64,000 bases of DNA from Lucinisca nassula (taxonomy: Eukaryota > Mollusca > Bivalvia > Lucinida > Lucinidae): the NCBI GenBank assembly GCA_963580285.1, contig OY757020.1:100443497-100507496 (forward strand), read 5' to 3'. Each line of letters begins with the position of its first letter. Positions within the stretch are counted from its first letter, which is position 1. Below are positions 52,109 through 62,334 of this stretch, piece after piece. Below the pieces are notes generated by a model. That model saw nothing but the letters and a program-made list of their open reading frames with translations. It made no database searches and was not told where the DNA came from. A program made the position numbers and the translations under genes.

Positions 52109-54150
52109 ACCAGGTCAGTACAGCGTGTAGTTTTCAAGCTGGTAGACTTAAAGAGTATGTTGAAAATTGGAGGAAACTAACCAATGATGAAACTGTTTTC
52201 GATATTGTTCAACACTGTCACATTGAATTTTTGAAGGGATTCAACCCTGTAAAATCATTTTGCCAAGCAAGCAAATTTTCATCTCTTGAAAATGATGTCA
52301 TTGATGCAGAAATTCAAAAATTATTGGACATGAAAGTCATTACTGAAGTTGAACATCATCCAAATGAGTTTATTTCTCCAATTTTCATCGTACCCAAGAA
52401 AAATGGTGAATATAGAATGATCTTAAATCTAAAAGAGTTAAATCAATACATAGAATATCACCATTTTAAGATGGATACATTTGAATCTGTTTTGAAACTA
52501 GTAAAACCAGGCAGTTATTTTGCATCAGTCGATTTGCGTCATGCTTACTATTCAGTACCTATTGCACCTGAAGATCGGGTCAAACTTCGATTTCAAAAGT
52601 CAGGAAAAGTCTATCAGTATGAAGCTTTAGCAAATGGTATTTCTTGTGCGCCAAGACAGTTCACACGCCTTATGAAACCTGTTTATGCATCTCTGCGTAT
52701 GCTTGGACACACCAATTCAGGCTATATTGACGATTCTATTCTTGTAGCAGACACTTATTCTGAGTGTGAAAACAACGTGTCGGATACAGTAGACCTTATG
52801 ACCAATGTTGGTTTTATGATTCATGAAAAGAAATCGGTCTTAATTCCCACACGACAGATTACATTTTTAGGAAATCATATAGATTCAGAAAAAATGATTG
52901 TTACGTTGCCTGAAGAAAAAGTCAGAAAAATTGTCCAAGAATGCTCAGACTTGTATAACAGGAGTTATGCAAAGATTGTACAAGTAGCTAGGGTTTTGGG
53001 TCTCTTGGTTTCCACCTTCTCAGCTGTTGAGTTTGCACGGTTGCATTACCGAGACACAGAAAGAGCCAAAATATTGGCTCTTGAAGAGAATAGAGCAGAT
53101 TATGAATCTTCAATGTTTATCACTTCTAGTATAAAAGCAGAACTGAAGTGGTGGATTGATAATCTTGCACAGCAAAAACGTCATATTTGCCATGGCAACC
53201 CTAGCATTACCATTTTTTCGGATGCATCGAAATTAGGATGGGGAAGCACATGTGGCAATATTAGAATAGGTGGAAGGTGGAAAGACCAAGAGGCTCAAAA
53301 TCATATCAACTACTTGGAACTGCTTGCTGTAAGCCATGCTGTAAAATCCTTTTGTAAAACAATGTCAAACTGTCACGTTCAAGTGAAATGTGATAATCAG
53401 GTTTCTCAATTTTATGTTTCTCACATGGGAGGAAAGGTAGAGAAATTGAATTCCCTTGCTAAACATATATGGTTGTGGTGTAATGAGAGGAACATTTGGC
53501 TTACAGCAACGTATGTACCCGGAACTAAAAATTTGGCAGATGAAAGTTCGCGAAAATTTAATGACAATGTAGAATGGATGTTAGATGAGCAATTGTTTTC
53601 TGAATTAACTGAATTGATGGGAAAACCAGACATTGATATGTTTGCATCCAGGTTGAATAAACAGTTGGATAGATATGTCGCCTGGATGCCAGACCCTGAG
53701 GCTGAAGCTGTTGATGCTTTTGCCTTTGACTGGAAAGGTATATTTATATATGCATTTCCTCCTTTCAGTCTCGTGAGTTCCGTCGTCAGGAAGACGATTG
53801 CAGACGAAGCAGAGGTGCTCCTGGTGGCTCCTGTTTGGGTGACACAAAACTGGTATACAGCAGTTTTGGAGCTGTTGATAGACCACCCATTGATCATCAA
53901 AGTGAAACAGAACACTCTCAGAATCCAAGGATCGAACAAGGTTCATCCTCTTGTGAATCGACTACATCTGATGGTATGTCGTATATCAGGAAATCGTTTG
54001 AAAGCAGAGAACTTTCGGAAAAATCTGTTGAAATCCTCATGGCGTCGTGGAGACGATCCACTCAAAAGCAATATTCATCCTACATCAGGAAATGGGTTTT
54101 CTTCTGTGGTGAAAGGAAAACAAATATTTTTCAAACCCCTATTGAACTAG
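52079..54150 (+). CDS. DIRS-2 pol: reverse transcriptase, RNase H, methyltransferase-like
   Basis: Uninterrupted in frame -1 to gag. Residues are counted from Leu/TTG 52231. RT motifs: ISPIFIVPKKNGEYRMILNL (49-68), SVDLRHAYYSVPI with Asp 101, ANGISCAPRQFTRLM and the active site GYIDDSIL (Asp 167/168). RNase H: FSDASKLGWG (Asp 331), NYLELLAV (Glu 363), KCDNQVS (Asp 388) and ADESSRK (Asp 437), so all four acidic residues are present. The DIRS methyltransferase-like region follows: KPDIDMFASRLNKQLDRYVA and IYAFPPFSLVSSVVRKT. It reverse-transcribes the RNA to a circular DNA intermediate (family knowledge). The 3' end overlaps the recombinase by about 175 bases. Confidence 0.9.
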
Positions 54151-54950
54151 TTATTGAATTTCTCACAGAACTTTTCAATCAGGGATACAGTTATGAAACT
54201 TTGAATTCTGCTCGTAGTGCTCTATCAGTTTTAGGTAATTCACAAGACGGTTATACTGTAGGTTCACATCCTCTTGTGGTAAGGTATATGTCTGGAGTGT
54301 TTAACTTAAGACCTACGAAACCGAAATATCGGGAGTTTTGGGACGTGTCAAAACTTTTGTGTCACTTGAAGACGATGCCACCAGATAGTGTTTTAAGTCT
54401 GAAGTTGTTGAGCTATAAGTTAGCTACTTTGATTGTATTGACTCAGGCAAGTCGATCACATTCTGTAAGTTTATTAACTTTAGACGGAATGAAGAAAAAT
54501 GATGATACATTTACTTTGTATTATAGTGGGTTATTGAAACAATGTCGGAAAGGAAAACCGAACCCAGTTGTAATATTGAAAAAGTATACTCCCGACAGGA
54601 GATTGTGTGTATATAGTGTTTTAGAAGAATATATTTCGCGGACAGAGAGTTTGCGTGGGCAAGAAAAACAACTTTTTATCAGCTACATCAAACCATACAA
54701 ACTAGTAGTATCCACAACAATAAGTAGATGGGTGAAGTGTGTCATGAGAGATTCTGGCATCAATGTAGACAAGTACAAGACTCATAGCACTCGAGGTGCT
54801 GTTGCTTCAAAAGCGAAACAAAGTGGAGTTCCACTACAGGAGATTCTGAAAGTGGCTGGATGGGCGTCTGATAGGACATTTGCCCAGTTTTATGACAAAC
54901 CTCTTCATTGTGAGACCCAAGAGTCCTTTGATTCTGCTGTGCTGCAGTAG
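53976..54950 (+). CDS. DIRS-2 tyrosine recombinase
   Basis: From the first Met of the frame (53976), 324 residues. An N-terminal core-binding region (SWRRSTQKQYSSYIRKWVFF, LVIEFLTELFNQGYSYETLN) is followed by the catalytic domain: Arg 160 in LTQASRSHSVS, His 270 and Arg 273 in KTHSTRGAVAS, Trp 296 in KVAGWASDRTFAQFY and nucleophile Tyr 306. All expected residues are present. It integrates the circular copy by strand exchange without a target duplication, as DIRS elements do. Translation must start inside pol or from its own transcript. Confidence 0.9.
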   Translation: MSYIRKSFESRELSEKSVEILMASWRRSTQKQYSSYIRKWVFFCGERKTNIFQTPIELVIEFLTELFNQGYSYETLNSARSALSVLGNSQDGYTVGSHPLVVRYMSGVFNLRPTKPKYREFWDVSKLLCHLKTMPPDSVLSLKLLSYKLATLIVLTQASRSHSVSLLTLDGMKKNDDTFTLYYSGLLKQCRKGKPNPVVILKKYTPDRRLCVYSVLEEYISRTESLRGQEKQLFISYIKPYKLVVSTTISRWVKCVMRDSGINVDKYKTHSTRGAVASKAKQSGVPLQEILKVAGWASDRTFAQFYDKPLHCETQESFDSAVLQ

Positions 54951-55030
54951 AGGATCACCATATTTAAGGTAAAACATTAGTTTTTATTTTAAGGGACTCG
55001 TAGCATAAAACCTATGCCCTTGTATTGAAG

Positions 55031-55153
55031 TCTCATTTGATTACGGAAGTTGTATGACGTAGTAGAATTTCCCCAAACAAACAAATTCTTACCTTAAGGA
55101 TGACGTTTGTTTGGAATTCTACGTAGTCATATAACAACTGGAGGGATCAAATG
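55031..55153. repeat. DIRS-2 internal complementary region
   Basis: CTCATTTGATTACGGAAGTT through GTAGTAGAATT mirrors the left end. Directly joined is TCCCCAAACAAACAAATTCT through AGGGATCAAATG, mirroring the right end. The AATT shared at the junction marks the circle joint. Confidence 0.9.
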
Positions 55154-57053
55154 CCCTCCCACACCACCCTGTGTGGTGCATATACAAAAATCTTATGCAT
55201 ACATGTGATAACTTTGCGATGACCATGCTGGAGATTGGGTTTTCATTTCCTGGAGATTGGGTTCTCCTTCCTGGAGACTATTCGACGACAACTTTGACAC
55301 ATCAATTTGATGCTTTTTTAGGTAAAATTGGAAAAAAAAAGTAAAAATAATCAAAGAACAAAAGTACATCTGATTTCAGTTTTGTCTATTTTACTCTTAA
55401 ATAGAACAAAATTTAAACAAAAGTATATATAGTAAAACTTATATTAAGACCACCTTTGGGACTTTCAGGTCCTGAATTGCCCACCGGGCAAGTAAAATAT
55501 TTTCGCAGTTGCCCAGCTCAAAATCCTACTTGCCCAGGATTTTGGAATTCAAAGTGGGGTGGATGCGGGTGGATAATGGTGACAACGATTACGACCAACA
55601 TTTATAAATATAATCCGAGGTTTCTATCAAGTTTCAAGCACATCAACTTTCCATTAGGGTCTAGTTATTTCATGTTTGTGTTTCCCTTTGGTGTCTCTGA
55701 TGGGAGCTGTGGGTTAATTCTATCGATTCCTGACCATTCCCATCACTTCTATTTATTTCCCTGTGTGTGGTAATACGGTAGAAAGGACAAGGACAATAAC
55801 GGTACTTTTTAAGTTAATTGTTGACATGTCATAACACCTTAATCGATTAGCAATTTAAGATACAGTTATATAAACTCATTTAGCTTGACACGCATAATTA
55901 TCACGAGCTGCAGCCGATATACATGTAAGTGTCAGGGCAGCGAGATAAGAGATTAAAACATGCAGTTTACTTTAAAATTTAATTATCCACCCACAAGACT
56001 AGGACACCCTCCATCCAAAACGAGCCCAAACTTTCACACCCAACCTACAAGCAAGTTCAATGCTAACATCAAAGTTTTCCGCCATCCAAATCGCCCTCCA
56101 CAAACCACCGCTACAATTTTTTTGACCCGCGATCGGTAAATGACATCATCCGACCCCAAAAACCCCACGCGTGTTTAATCACTTTTCCTACCAAGCGTCT
56201 GCTATTTGGCGCCAAACATAACCGTTCACGAGATAGTCGAATAGTCCGTTTTTTTATGCATACATTTTCCGTTCACACTTTGTCATGCGGGACATTGTAG
56301 CGCCGGAGGTACACACTACACCAGAAATGAAAAACGCGCCGCAGATTAGCAATTATGTGACAGGGATTAAAAATAGTGTCATAATTGAACCGTTATAAGT
56401 ACACAGATTGTTTGTCTCTTAATTGCCGACACAGCAGGACAGTGCCGCAATTATTGTGATTTGCTTACTGGTCTAGTTTTACCGTATTTAAGTACTCAAA
56501 AGGCTGACAGTTGTAGACACGATTCGATTCCCGACCGGGCGTCGTTAGGTCAAAGCGCACCTGCCCGGCGCGATTTCGGAGTTGTCCCCGGCGAATGGAT
56601 TTGTCAGCCCCTGGACTGTGTCATATTAATTACCCATACGCTAAAAAAGATACCTATTCCAGGTATAATGATCACTGTAACAGGTACCTTTATTAATGCG
56701 TGAATCACTTTCACACCTCAGTGCATCTTATCAGTGAATATACCGTTAATTCCCAGCAGACTGACAGCGCCGATAATTGCAACCTGCTGTGAAGTTACCC
56801 ATTTAAGTTAATCTCTTGTCGTGTCGGTACCCTTACATCCCGACGGATAAAAAATGGACGGTTCAGAAAAAAAGTGATAGGAAAATACAGTTTCCGGGAG
56901 TTTTTGAGTTCTGTCCGGGAGCCCGGGAGATCATGTCCATTTCCGGGAGCCTCCCGGATGATCCGGGAGATATCACATGTATGCTTATGTTATCTGCAAA
57001 CATATGATTTGATCCTTTCATAGGACATAGTTTTTATTAATTATGTTTTCAAG
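55154..57053. other. Extra 1.9-kb segment inside DIRS-2, between internal region and right repeat
   Basis: Not needed for DIRS structure and without a coding frame I can support. It holds CTGGAGATTGGGTT-type repeats (55228-55290), a fragment of the dispersed repeat family at 55637-55765, and a CCGGGAG-rich patch at 56890-56975 (TCCGGGAGCCCGGGAGATC, CCGGGAGCCTCCCGG). It could be one or more later insertions, or cargo. Confidence 0.6.
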
Positions 57054-57176
57054 ACTGAATTATACCGGCACGGTCCACTGCGCATCTCATTTGATCCCTC
57101 CAGTTGTTATATGACTACGTAGAATTCCAAACAAACGTCATCCTTAAGGTAAGAATTTGTTTGTTTGGGGAAATTA
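57054..57176. repeat. DIRS-2 right inverted terminal repeat
   Basis: CTGAATTATACCGGCACGGT CCACTGCGCATCTCATTTGA T is the inverse of the left repeat. It extends about 50 bases further to TTTGTTTGGGGAAATT. Confidence 0.88.
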
Positions 57177-57861
57177 TATCACAACAACAGGTAAATTTCA
57201 TGTAAAATCACTTTTTTTTCTTTTTCCAATAAAACAAAAAGCAACAAAAAAAAAACTAAACCAGCACACAATAACAAATGCAAGAAAAGAAAAACAAGCA
57301 CCATTTTGTTCCTTTATATCACAGAAAAATGATAGGATGACACTCATCCAAGAAGTGTTATACTCTCCTCCTTGGTTTTAAAATTGACATTTTTCTAATG
57401 AAATTAAATTGTTGTACACCTTGACCTAGTTATAACACTGTTCGTTATAACATGGTTTAGATATAACACAGTTTCAAGATGGATCCCAAAAATGTATAGA
57501 TTATATATATAAAAAATGACCATAAATGGACCCCAAAACGTTTATATAGAAGAATGACCACAAATTATCCCAAAAATGTATAGACTATATAGGAAATGTC
57601 CATAAATGGTCATTTTTCTATATAATCTATAACTTTTGTTGGGATATAACAGGATTAAATAACTGTTTCTGCTTTGGACCCCATTAATAGTGTTGTAAAG
57701 AAGTTGTGGTGTACCATGTAGAAAGTCTTCCAGAGGGAATGAAAATATGATTAATTTTAAGGGCAATGGGAACACATGGCAGATTTTTCTGCCATTTTTC
57801 AAAGGGAGACAACTTTCGGGACTTTCTGTTCGCCTTTCTATAAGCCCTGTCCCACGGAAAA

Positions 57862-57927
57862 AGGGGTCTACTCTTAAAGGAAAGAATTTGCTCCTGATGA
57901 GCAAATTCTTTCCTTTAAGAGTTGACC
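57862..57927. repeat. Near-perfect 66-bp hairpin
   Basis: GGGTCTACTCTTAAAGGAAA GAATTTGCTC faces GAGCAAATTCTTTCCTTTAA GAGTTGACCC, loop CTGAT. Confidence 0.8.
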
Positions 57928-58039
57928 CCTATTGAAATGGGAGACAAAAATACTTTTGCAGGAGTTGCCTCCCCTGAAGGTGTTCCCATTCCCCTTAAGT
58001 CCAATCAGTTCTGTGGCCTACTCTGGCTGAAGTATAAAA

Positions 58040-58235
58040 TTCTAAATTATGCTTCAAACATAGACTGTCGGTGCTCATTAGAACTGCCTCATTCAGGCAG
58101 TTCTAACAAGTACCCACAGTCTGTATGTAGATTGTGGGTGCTCGTTAGAACTGCCTCATCGAGGACCCACAGTCTATGTTTGAACAAGAAAAAGGAAAGT
58201 GATGTATACCCATGACATATATCCCACTTTTTATT
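58040..58235. repeat. Palindromic MITE with duplicated right arm
   Basis: ACATAGACTGTCGGTGCTCA TTAGAACTGCC faces GGCAGTTCTAACAAGTACCC; a second AGATTGTGGGTGCTCGTTAG arm follows. Confidence 0.7.
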
Positions 58236-58237
58236 AT

Positions 58238-58530
58238 GCCCCCGGAATCGAGATTCGGGTGGGCATATAGTTTTTGGTCTGTCTGTCTGTCCGTTTGTCT
58301 GTTTGTCTGGCTACAAAAACCTTAACATTGGGCATAACTTTTGAATGGTAATAGATACAGCTTTCATATTTCACATGTGTATACCTTATCACACGACCTT
58401 TTCCAATGGTACCATAATTTTTGATCTTGTGACCTTGACCTTTTACCTACTTTTTTCAAAATTTTAACATTGGCAACATTGGGTATAACTTGTGAATGGC
58501 GCTGTCTGGGTATTCATTTCATGGACTTGT
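58238..58530. repeat. Dispersed repeat starting TTATTATGCCCCC
   Basis: GCCCCCGGAATCGAGATTCG GGTGGGC is a small palindrome, followed by a GTCTGTCTGTCCGTTTGTC microsatellite and a TTGTGACCTTGACCTT stretch. It may be one end of a Helentron/pearl-type element (microsatellite next to a hairpin), but only this end is seen. Confidence 0.45.
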
Positions 58531-58757
58531 TAACTTGATGGGAGCCAGCATTCTGTACGAGGGAGGCAACTATAGCTTGCATTTTAACCCTGAAACTGCT
58601 ACATAAAACATATGAGCAGAAAACCATCCCAGCAGACAATTTACATGTAATGTCAAGCCTTATTTCAAGACTCCTGCTAGTCTGTGTAGCTGAGCATGTC
58701 AATTTGTTTTTACCTGTTCAAAAACACTGGAGACAGTATTCTTGAGATGGGGCAGAA

Positions 58758-58974
58758 TAAACCCTTATCCTGCTGAACATGACAACCTCTACCTTTGCAA
58801 ACAGTGTAGATCCAGATCAGATGGCTTCTGAAGAAGCCATCTGATCTGGATCTACACTGTTTGTCATACAGTTTGCAAATTTGAATTATATAAGACATTA
58901 TATTGAACAGTTTCATTGGTTGATAGTCAGAAATGAGTGTTGCAAATTAATTTATTCAGCAGGATAAGGATTAA
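58758..58974. repeat. CCTGCTGAA hairpin MITE, intact core
   Basis: AAACCCTTATCCTGCTGAAC to CAGCAGGATAAGGATTAA; the hairpin AACAGTGTAGATCCAGATCA / TGATCTGGATCTACACTGTT is perfect. Confidence 0.85.
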
Positions 58975-59381
58975 TAAATAGATTTATGATGTAATATCGC
59001 TGTTATTTAGTGAGTAATGTGATGTCATGAAGATGATACGACTGCACATGTAATCATTTATGGTTACTGATTTTTAACGATATGACACCGTCTGTGACAG
59101 CCCTATGTTTTCAGTTTCGAACTTCATGGGCAGTAAAATTTAGTTCCAAATCATTATAATGGTCATTGTGTATAAAATTATTTTAGGAGTCTGGCCAGAG
59201 GTGAGACATTTCATAAATTTCATATGGAATGAGAACTTGGGAAAGATCCAACGTTAATTAATAAATAAGTAAATGATTAATAAATAAATAAATTGCAAAA
59301 TTGAATGAGTTAAGGGGAATGGATACGCCTGTCATTTTCCCATCATTTTTGACAGGGGGAACAACTTTCTTGACTTCCTGT

Positions 59382-59586
59382 TTAACCCTTATCCTGCTGA
59401 AAACGACAACCCCTATCTTTGTAAACAGTGTCAATCCAGATCAGATGGCTTCCATCTGATCTGGATCTACACTATTTGTCATCCAGTTTGCAAATTTAAA
59501 TGACTATAATATATGAAGTAATTTGATTGGTTGATAGTCAGAAATGGGTGTGGCAGAATTGAATATTCAGCAGGATAAGGGTTAAG
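59382..59586. repeat. CCTGCTGAA hairpin MITE, shortened hairpin
   Basis: TTAACCCTTATCCTGCTGAA and inverted CAGCAGGATAAGGGTTAA; the tip is reduced to ATGGCTTCCATCTG. Confidence 0.82.
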
Positions 59587-59724
59587 CTTTCTGCTTAACT
59601 GTTAACCTTTAAAGATGCTAATTATGTCTGGCAGACAGCATTTTCAAAGATTTTTTCACATGCCTATTCAAAATGTATTGGTAAATTTTACCACCAAAAA
59701 ATGAAATTTTTCAGATAAAAATCC

Positions 59725-59895
59725 TGATATTTTTCATATTTCTGCTCAAAAAATAGATTGTGGGAACTCGTTAGAAGCACCTCGATGAGGCGGTTCTAAC
59801 AAGTACCCACAATCTATGGTTTTGAGCAGAAATAAGAAAAATAATGTATACTCCCGTAAACCCTAGTTTTATTGAAAAAAAAAGGGGGTCAAAAT
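59725..59895. repeat. Palindromic MITE, well preserved
   Basis: CTGCTCAAAAAATAGATTGT GGGAACTCGTTAG faces CTAACAAGTACCCACAATCT ATGG; then TTTGAGCAGAAATAAG. Confidence 0.75.
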
Positions 59896-60494
59896 TATAT
59901 AGGTGTTCCTGTTAACATAAATCGGGCTTGACATTGCATGAGAATCACCTGCTGGGCAGAGGATTCACAAGTAATAGCAAGGCATATTTTTCTGTAAAAT
60001 AAAGAAAAAATGAATTGTCTGCCACAGCATTTTCTGTAGCATATTAATCCTTTCATCTGTGGGTTTCTAACTTGGACACCTCCATCTTCGATTAGTCCCC
60101 GCCATTCTTTTAATAAGGAGATGTAGTCAAAATCATTAACAGGATAGCAAGCAGTGAAGATCCTGACGAGATGGTCCATCATGAGTCAACTCATCAGGAT
60201 CTACATCATTTTCATAGGTATCTATACTGGTCTGCAGGATTGAAAGAGTTAAACTTTAGGACAGAATTTGCTTTTAAGGAGAAATTCTTAACTTTCCATC
60301 TAGACCAACAGGCCTTTGTGACCTAATGAGAATGAACGCTGGCTCTTAAAATGATTAGGTCTCTCAGTGTTGTGGGTTCCAGTCTCTCAGTGTTGTGGGT
60401 TCCAGCCTGGCTAGGGTCACATGTCAGACATGCTTTCACCCTAATTTTTAAGTCCATACAGCCATGAAATGGCTGTCAGCAGAATTCTTAATTT

Positions 60495-60685
60495 TTGAAA
60501 GAGTTACAGTAAAAACTGTCTTAGTGGCCACCTCTATTAAGCAAGCAACCTGTCTTAAGCAAGCAGGCATTCAGTTCCCCAAAAAGGCAAATGTGTTAAA
60601 TTTCACCTGTATTAAGCAAGCACATTTTGGTTATCCCTTAGGTGCTTGCTTAATACAGGTTGGACTGTATTTCTCCCAAAGATGT
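60495..60685. repeat. AAGCAAGCA inverted-repeat element
   Basis: CACCTGTATTAAGCAAGCAC faces GTGCTTGCTTAATACAGGTT. Further CTATTAAGCAAGCAACC and CTTAAGCAAGCAGG words lie upstream. Confidence 0.6.
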
Positions 60686-60919
60686 ATTCATTCCGCTTAA
60701 TACTCACTTGCAATATGACTTAAGCTGTTCTCAGGTCAGGTCAAAGGTTATTAAATTTTTTCCATGCTTATATATCTCCTTTTAGCATTATTTTAATAAA
60801 AGAGATCAAACTTCAATTTCCTTTTAGCATGCAATTCATCCTCATACGAAAACACCCCTATTCAAGTATACTTGTAAAATTGTATCTAGAAAAAAATGAT
60901 TTTTATTTATAAAAAGCCT

Positions 60920-61080
60920 GATAATTTTCATATTTCTGCTCGGCGAGGCGGTTCTAACGAGTACCCACAATCTATGTTTTTGAGCAGAAATAAGAAAAGG
61001 AATGTATACCCCTGTAAATCCCATTTTTACTGTATAAAAATGGGGTTTAATGGGGTCAAAACCATATAGGCATGTTTGTG
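60920..61080. repeat. Palindromic MITE, left arm deleted
   Basis: ATTTCTGCTC joins directly to GGCGAGGCGGTTCTAACGAG TACCCACAATCTATG, then paired CCCATTTTTACTGTA / AAAAATGGGGTTTAATGGGG. Confidence 0.65.
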
Positions 61081-61239
61081 TGATGTACTCATGGTAACAA
61101 ATAATTTCCTCTGATAAGCTTAGCTGGTCAAATGGCTCACTTATTTTCTTAAATATTTCATTTATGAATACATGTATTACGAATTTCATACTCCACTGAG
61201 GTGAGCATGAAAATAGTGTCCATACCCTGTGTCCTGGAT

Positions 61240-62334
61240 TCAAACGTGGTAACTGTATGAACAGCCAGGTGTGTCAAGTGGCTTCTTACAACATGCCCAT
61301 TTGTAGAGCACTTTAACCTTTCCATTTTCATCATATTGTTCTTTGATTTCTCTCCCTTTATGGTGGAATCTGCAGGCTTTATGATTGTTCTCGTTTGGTT
61401 TGAAAAGCTTCTGGCACCTCAGGCACTGAGCGACTCCTGTTCGTATGCTGGACTTTCTCGCGGACAGAATACCTTTCTTGATTCTGTCCTTACAGACAGC
61501 TTCCTCTTCTCCAGGGGACATAAATGCTAGAATCTGATCACCTTCTATGTAAGTTCTCTCCCTTACTGGGAGAACCATAGGACTGATGTTGTTCCTGTGT
61601 AGATCCATAGTCGTTGGTGACCTGTCGTGCTGTGCCATCATGGTTGAGGATTTATCAGGACACTCTGCGGGAGTTTCAACAATATTTAGATGAAAGTTTG
61701 CACCTGTGTGAGATGCATTATATTTTGCTACAATATTCTGGTATTTCTTAACCTGCCTGTTCAGATTAGTTACTTCTGTCTGTAGCCAGGTCATTTTCTC
61801 AGTTTTATGATTCAATTCACTTTCCAGCATCTCTTTATCAAGCTCAAGTCTTGCAATTTTTTCTTTTAATTGCACAATATTATGTCTGTGTCTGTTTTGT
61901 TCTGCATCCGCTCTATTAACTTCGGACATACCTGCTCTGACTCGTAACTGTCGAATTTGAAATTTCAAGTTTTCAACCAGTCTGCTGAGAACCAGTCCCT
62001 GGTCCCCTTCTGTGTCCTCTTCTTCCTGAATTACATTTTTCTGCAGACTGTATCTCATACCTTTAACTAGTTCTTGCAGTGCAGACTGTGCTGCTAAAAT
62101 GATCCTATGTTGTCTGTCTATTTCTTGCATCGACATATGCAACCGATCTTTCCAGTGGTTTCGTTCAGCCTGCAGAGCCTGGGCGAATGTTTCTTGGAAA
62201 CTCTCAGGCTTTCCACTGACAAGGTTGTTCCTTTGTGGTCGTACATGAAGCATTCGTCCAACATTGTGCTGGATGTCGTCGTCTACTTTTGCGCTGTAAT
62301 TTGGCCATTCATCTATATTTGGATCTTTGGCCAT
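61240..62334 (-). CDS. Gene D: coiled-coil protein with C-terminal CHORD-like zinc module
   Basis: 364 codons from ATG 62334 (context CCAAGATGG, in-frame TAG eleven codons upstream) to TGA 61240, with no intron inside. Residues about 45-210 are heptad-rich (QALQAERNHWKDRLHMSMQE, KEKIARLELDKEMLESELNH, WLQTEVTNLNRQVKKYQNIV). About 215-295 is polar linker. Residues 304-363 hold six Cys and two His in CHORD order: CLRC (304, 307), KACRFHH (Cys 321, His 324), KWACC (348, 349), PGC (358) and His 363. The KLFKP start and W-x-C-C resemble CHORD domains of RAR1/CHP-1/melusin, which bind zinc and Hsp90 in those families. No CARD is seen. Upstream exons cannot be excluded. The link to the CARD cluster is position only. 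Confidence 0.83.
   Translation of the reverse strand: MAKDPNIDEWPNYSAKVDDDIQHNVGRMLHVRPQRNNLVSGKPESFQETFAQALQAERNHWKDRLHMSMQEIDRQHRIILAAQSALQELVKGMRYSLQKNVIQEEEDTEGDQGLVLSRLVENLKFQIRQLRVRAGMSEVNRADAEQNRHRHNIVQLKEKIARLELDKEMLESELNHKTEKMTWLQTEVTNLNRQVKKYQNIVAKYNASHTGANFHLNIVETPAECPDKSSTMMAQHDRSPTTMDLHRNNISPMVLPVRERTYIEGDQILAFMSPGEEEAVCKDRIKKGILSARKSSIRTGVAQCLRCQKLFKPNENNHKACRFHHKGREIKEQYDENGKVKVLYKWACCKKPLDTPGCSYSYHV
61243..61425 (-). other. CHORD-like Cys/His module of gene D
   Basis: Covers the last 61 residues (Cys 304 to Val 364). Spacing is C-x2-C-x13-C-x2-H-x23-C-C-x8-C-x4-H. This fits two zinc ions by analogy with CHORD; the first Cys pair is closer (x2) than in typical CHORDs (x4), so the assignment is by pattern only. 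Confidence 0.6.

Larger units (their letters stand above)
50664..57176 (+). mobile_element. DIRS-type retrotransposon DIRS-2, apparently intact coding frames
   Basis: About 6.5 kb. Inverted terminal repeats lie at 50664-50735 and 57054-57176. An internal complementary region (55031-55153) joins the inverse of the left end (ATTACGGAAGTTGTATGACG TAGTAGAATT) to the inverse of the longer right end (CCCCAAACAAACAAATTC). The order is gag, -1 pol (RT, RNase H, methyltransferase-like), then an overlapping tyrosine recombinase. No stops or frame breaks interrupt the domains, unlike DIRS-1. A block of about 1.9 kb (55154-57053) lies between the internal region and the right repeat, where DIRS-1 has about 70 bases. 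It sits intergenically and opposite in strand to all host genes. Confidence 0.92.
57177..61239. other. Region between DIRS-2 and gene D 3' end, repeats only
   Basis: No exon supported. It includes an inverted-repeat element about 57425-57660 (GGATCCCAAAAATGTATAGA facing TCTATAACTTTTGTTGGGAT, with ACCATAAATGG/CCATAAATGG inside). The stretches 57177-57420, 58985-59380, 59900-60480 and 61090-61239 hold nothing else I can name; part of the last is probably the gene D 3' UTR. Confidence 0.5.

Noticed and set aside
53421..53946. Minus-strand frames of 172 and 113 codons
   Set aside because: Antisense shadows of the DIRS-2 pol frame, which has full catalytic motifs.
50664..57176. LTR retrovirus or Gypsy-type element
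   Set aside because: No direct LTRs, no protease or integrase; the inverted ends, internal complementary region and tyrosine recombinase identify DIRS.
59895..60182. 95-codon minus frame with LLKEWRGLIEDGGVQVRN as an exon
   Set aside because: Composition is mildly protein-like, but no splice sites of matching phase or homologous neighbour could be identified; too weak to call.
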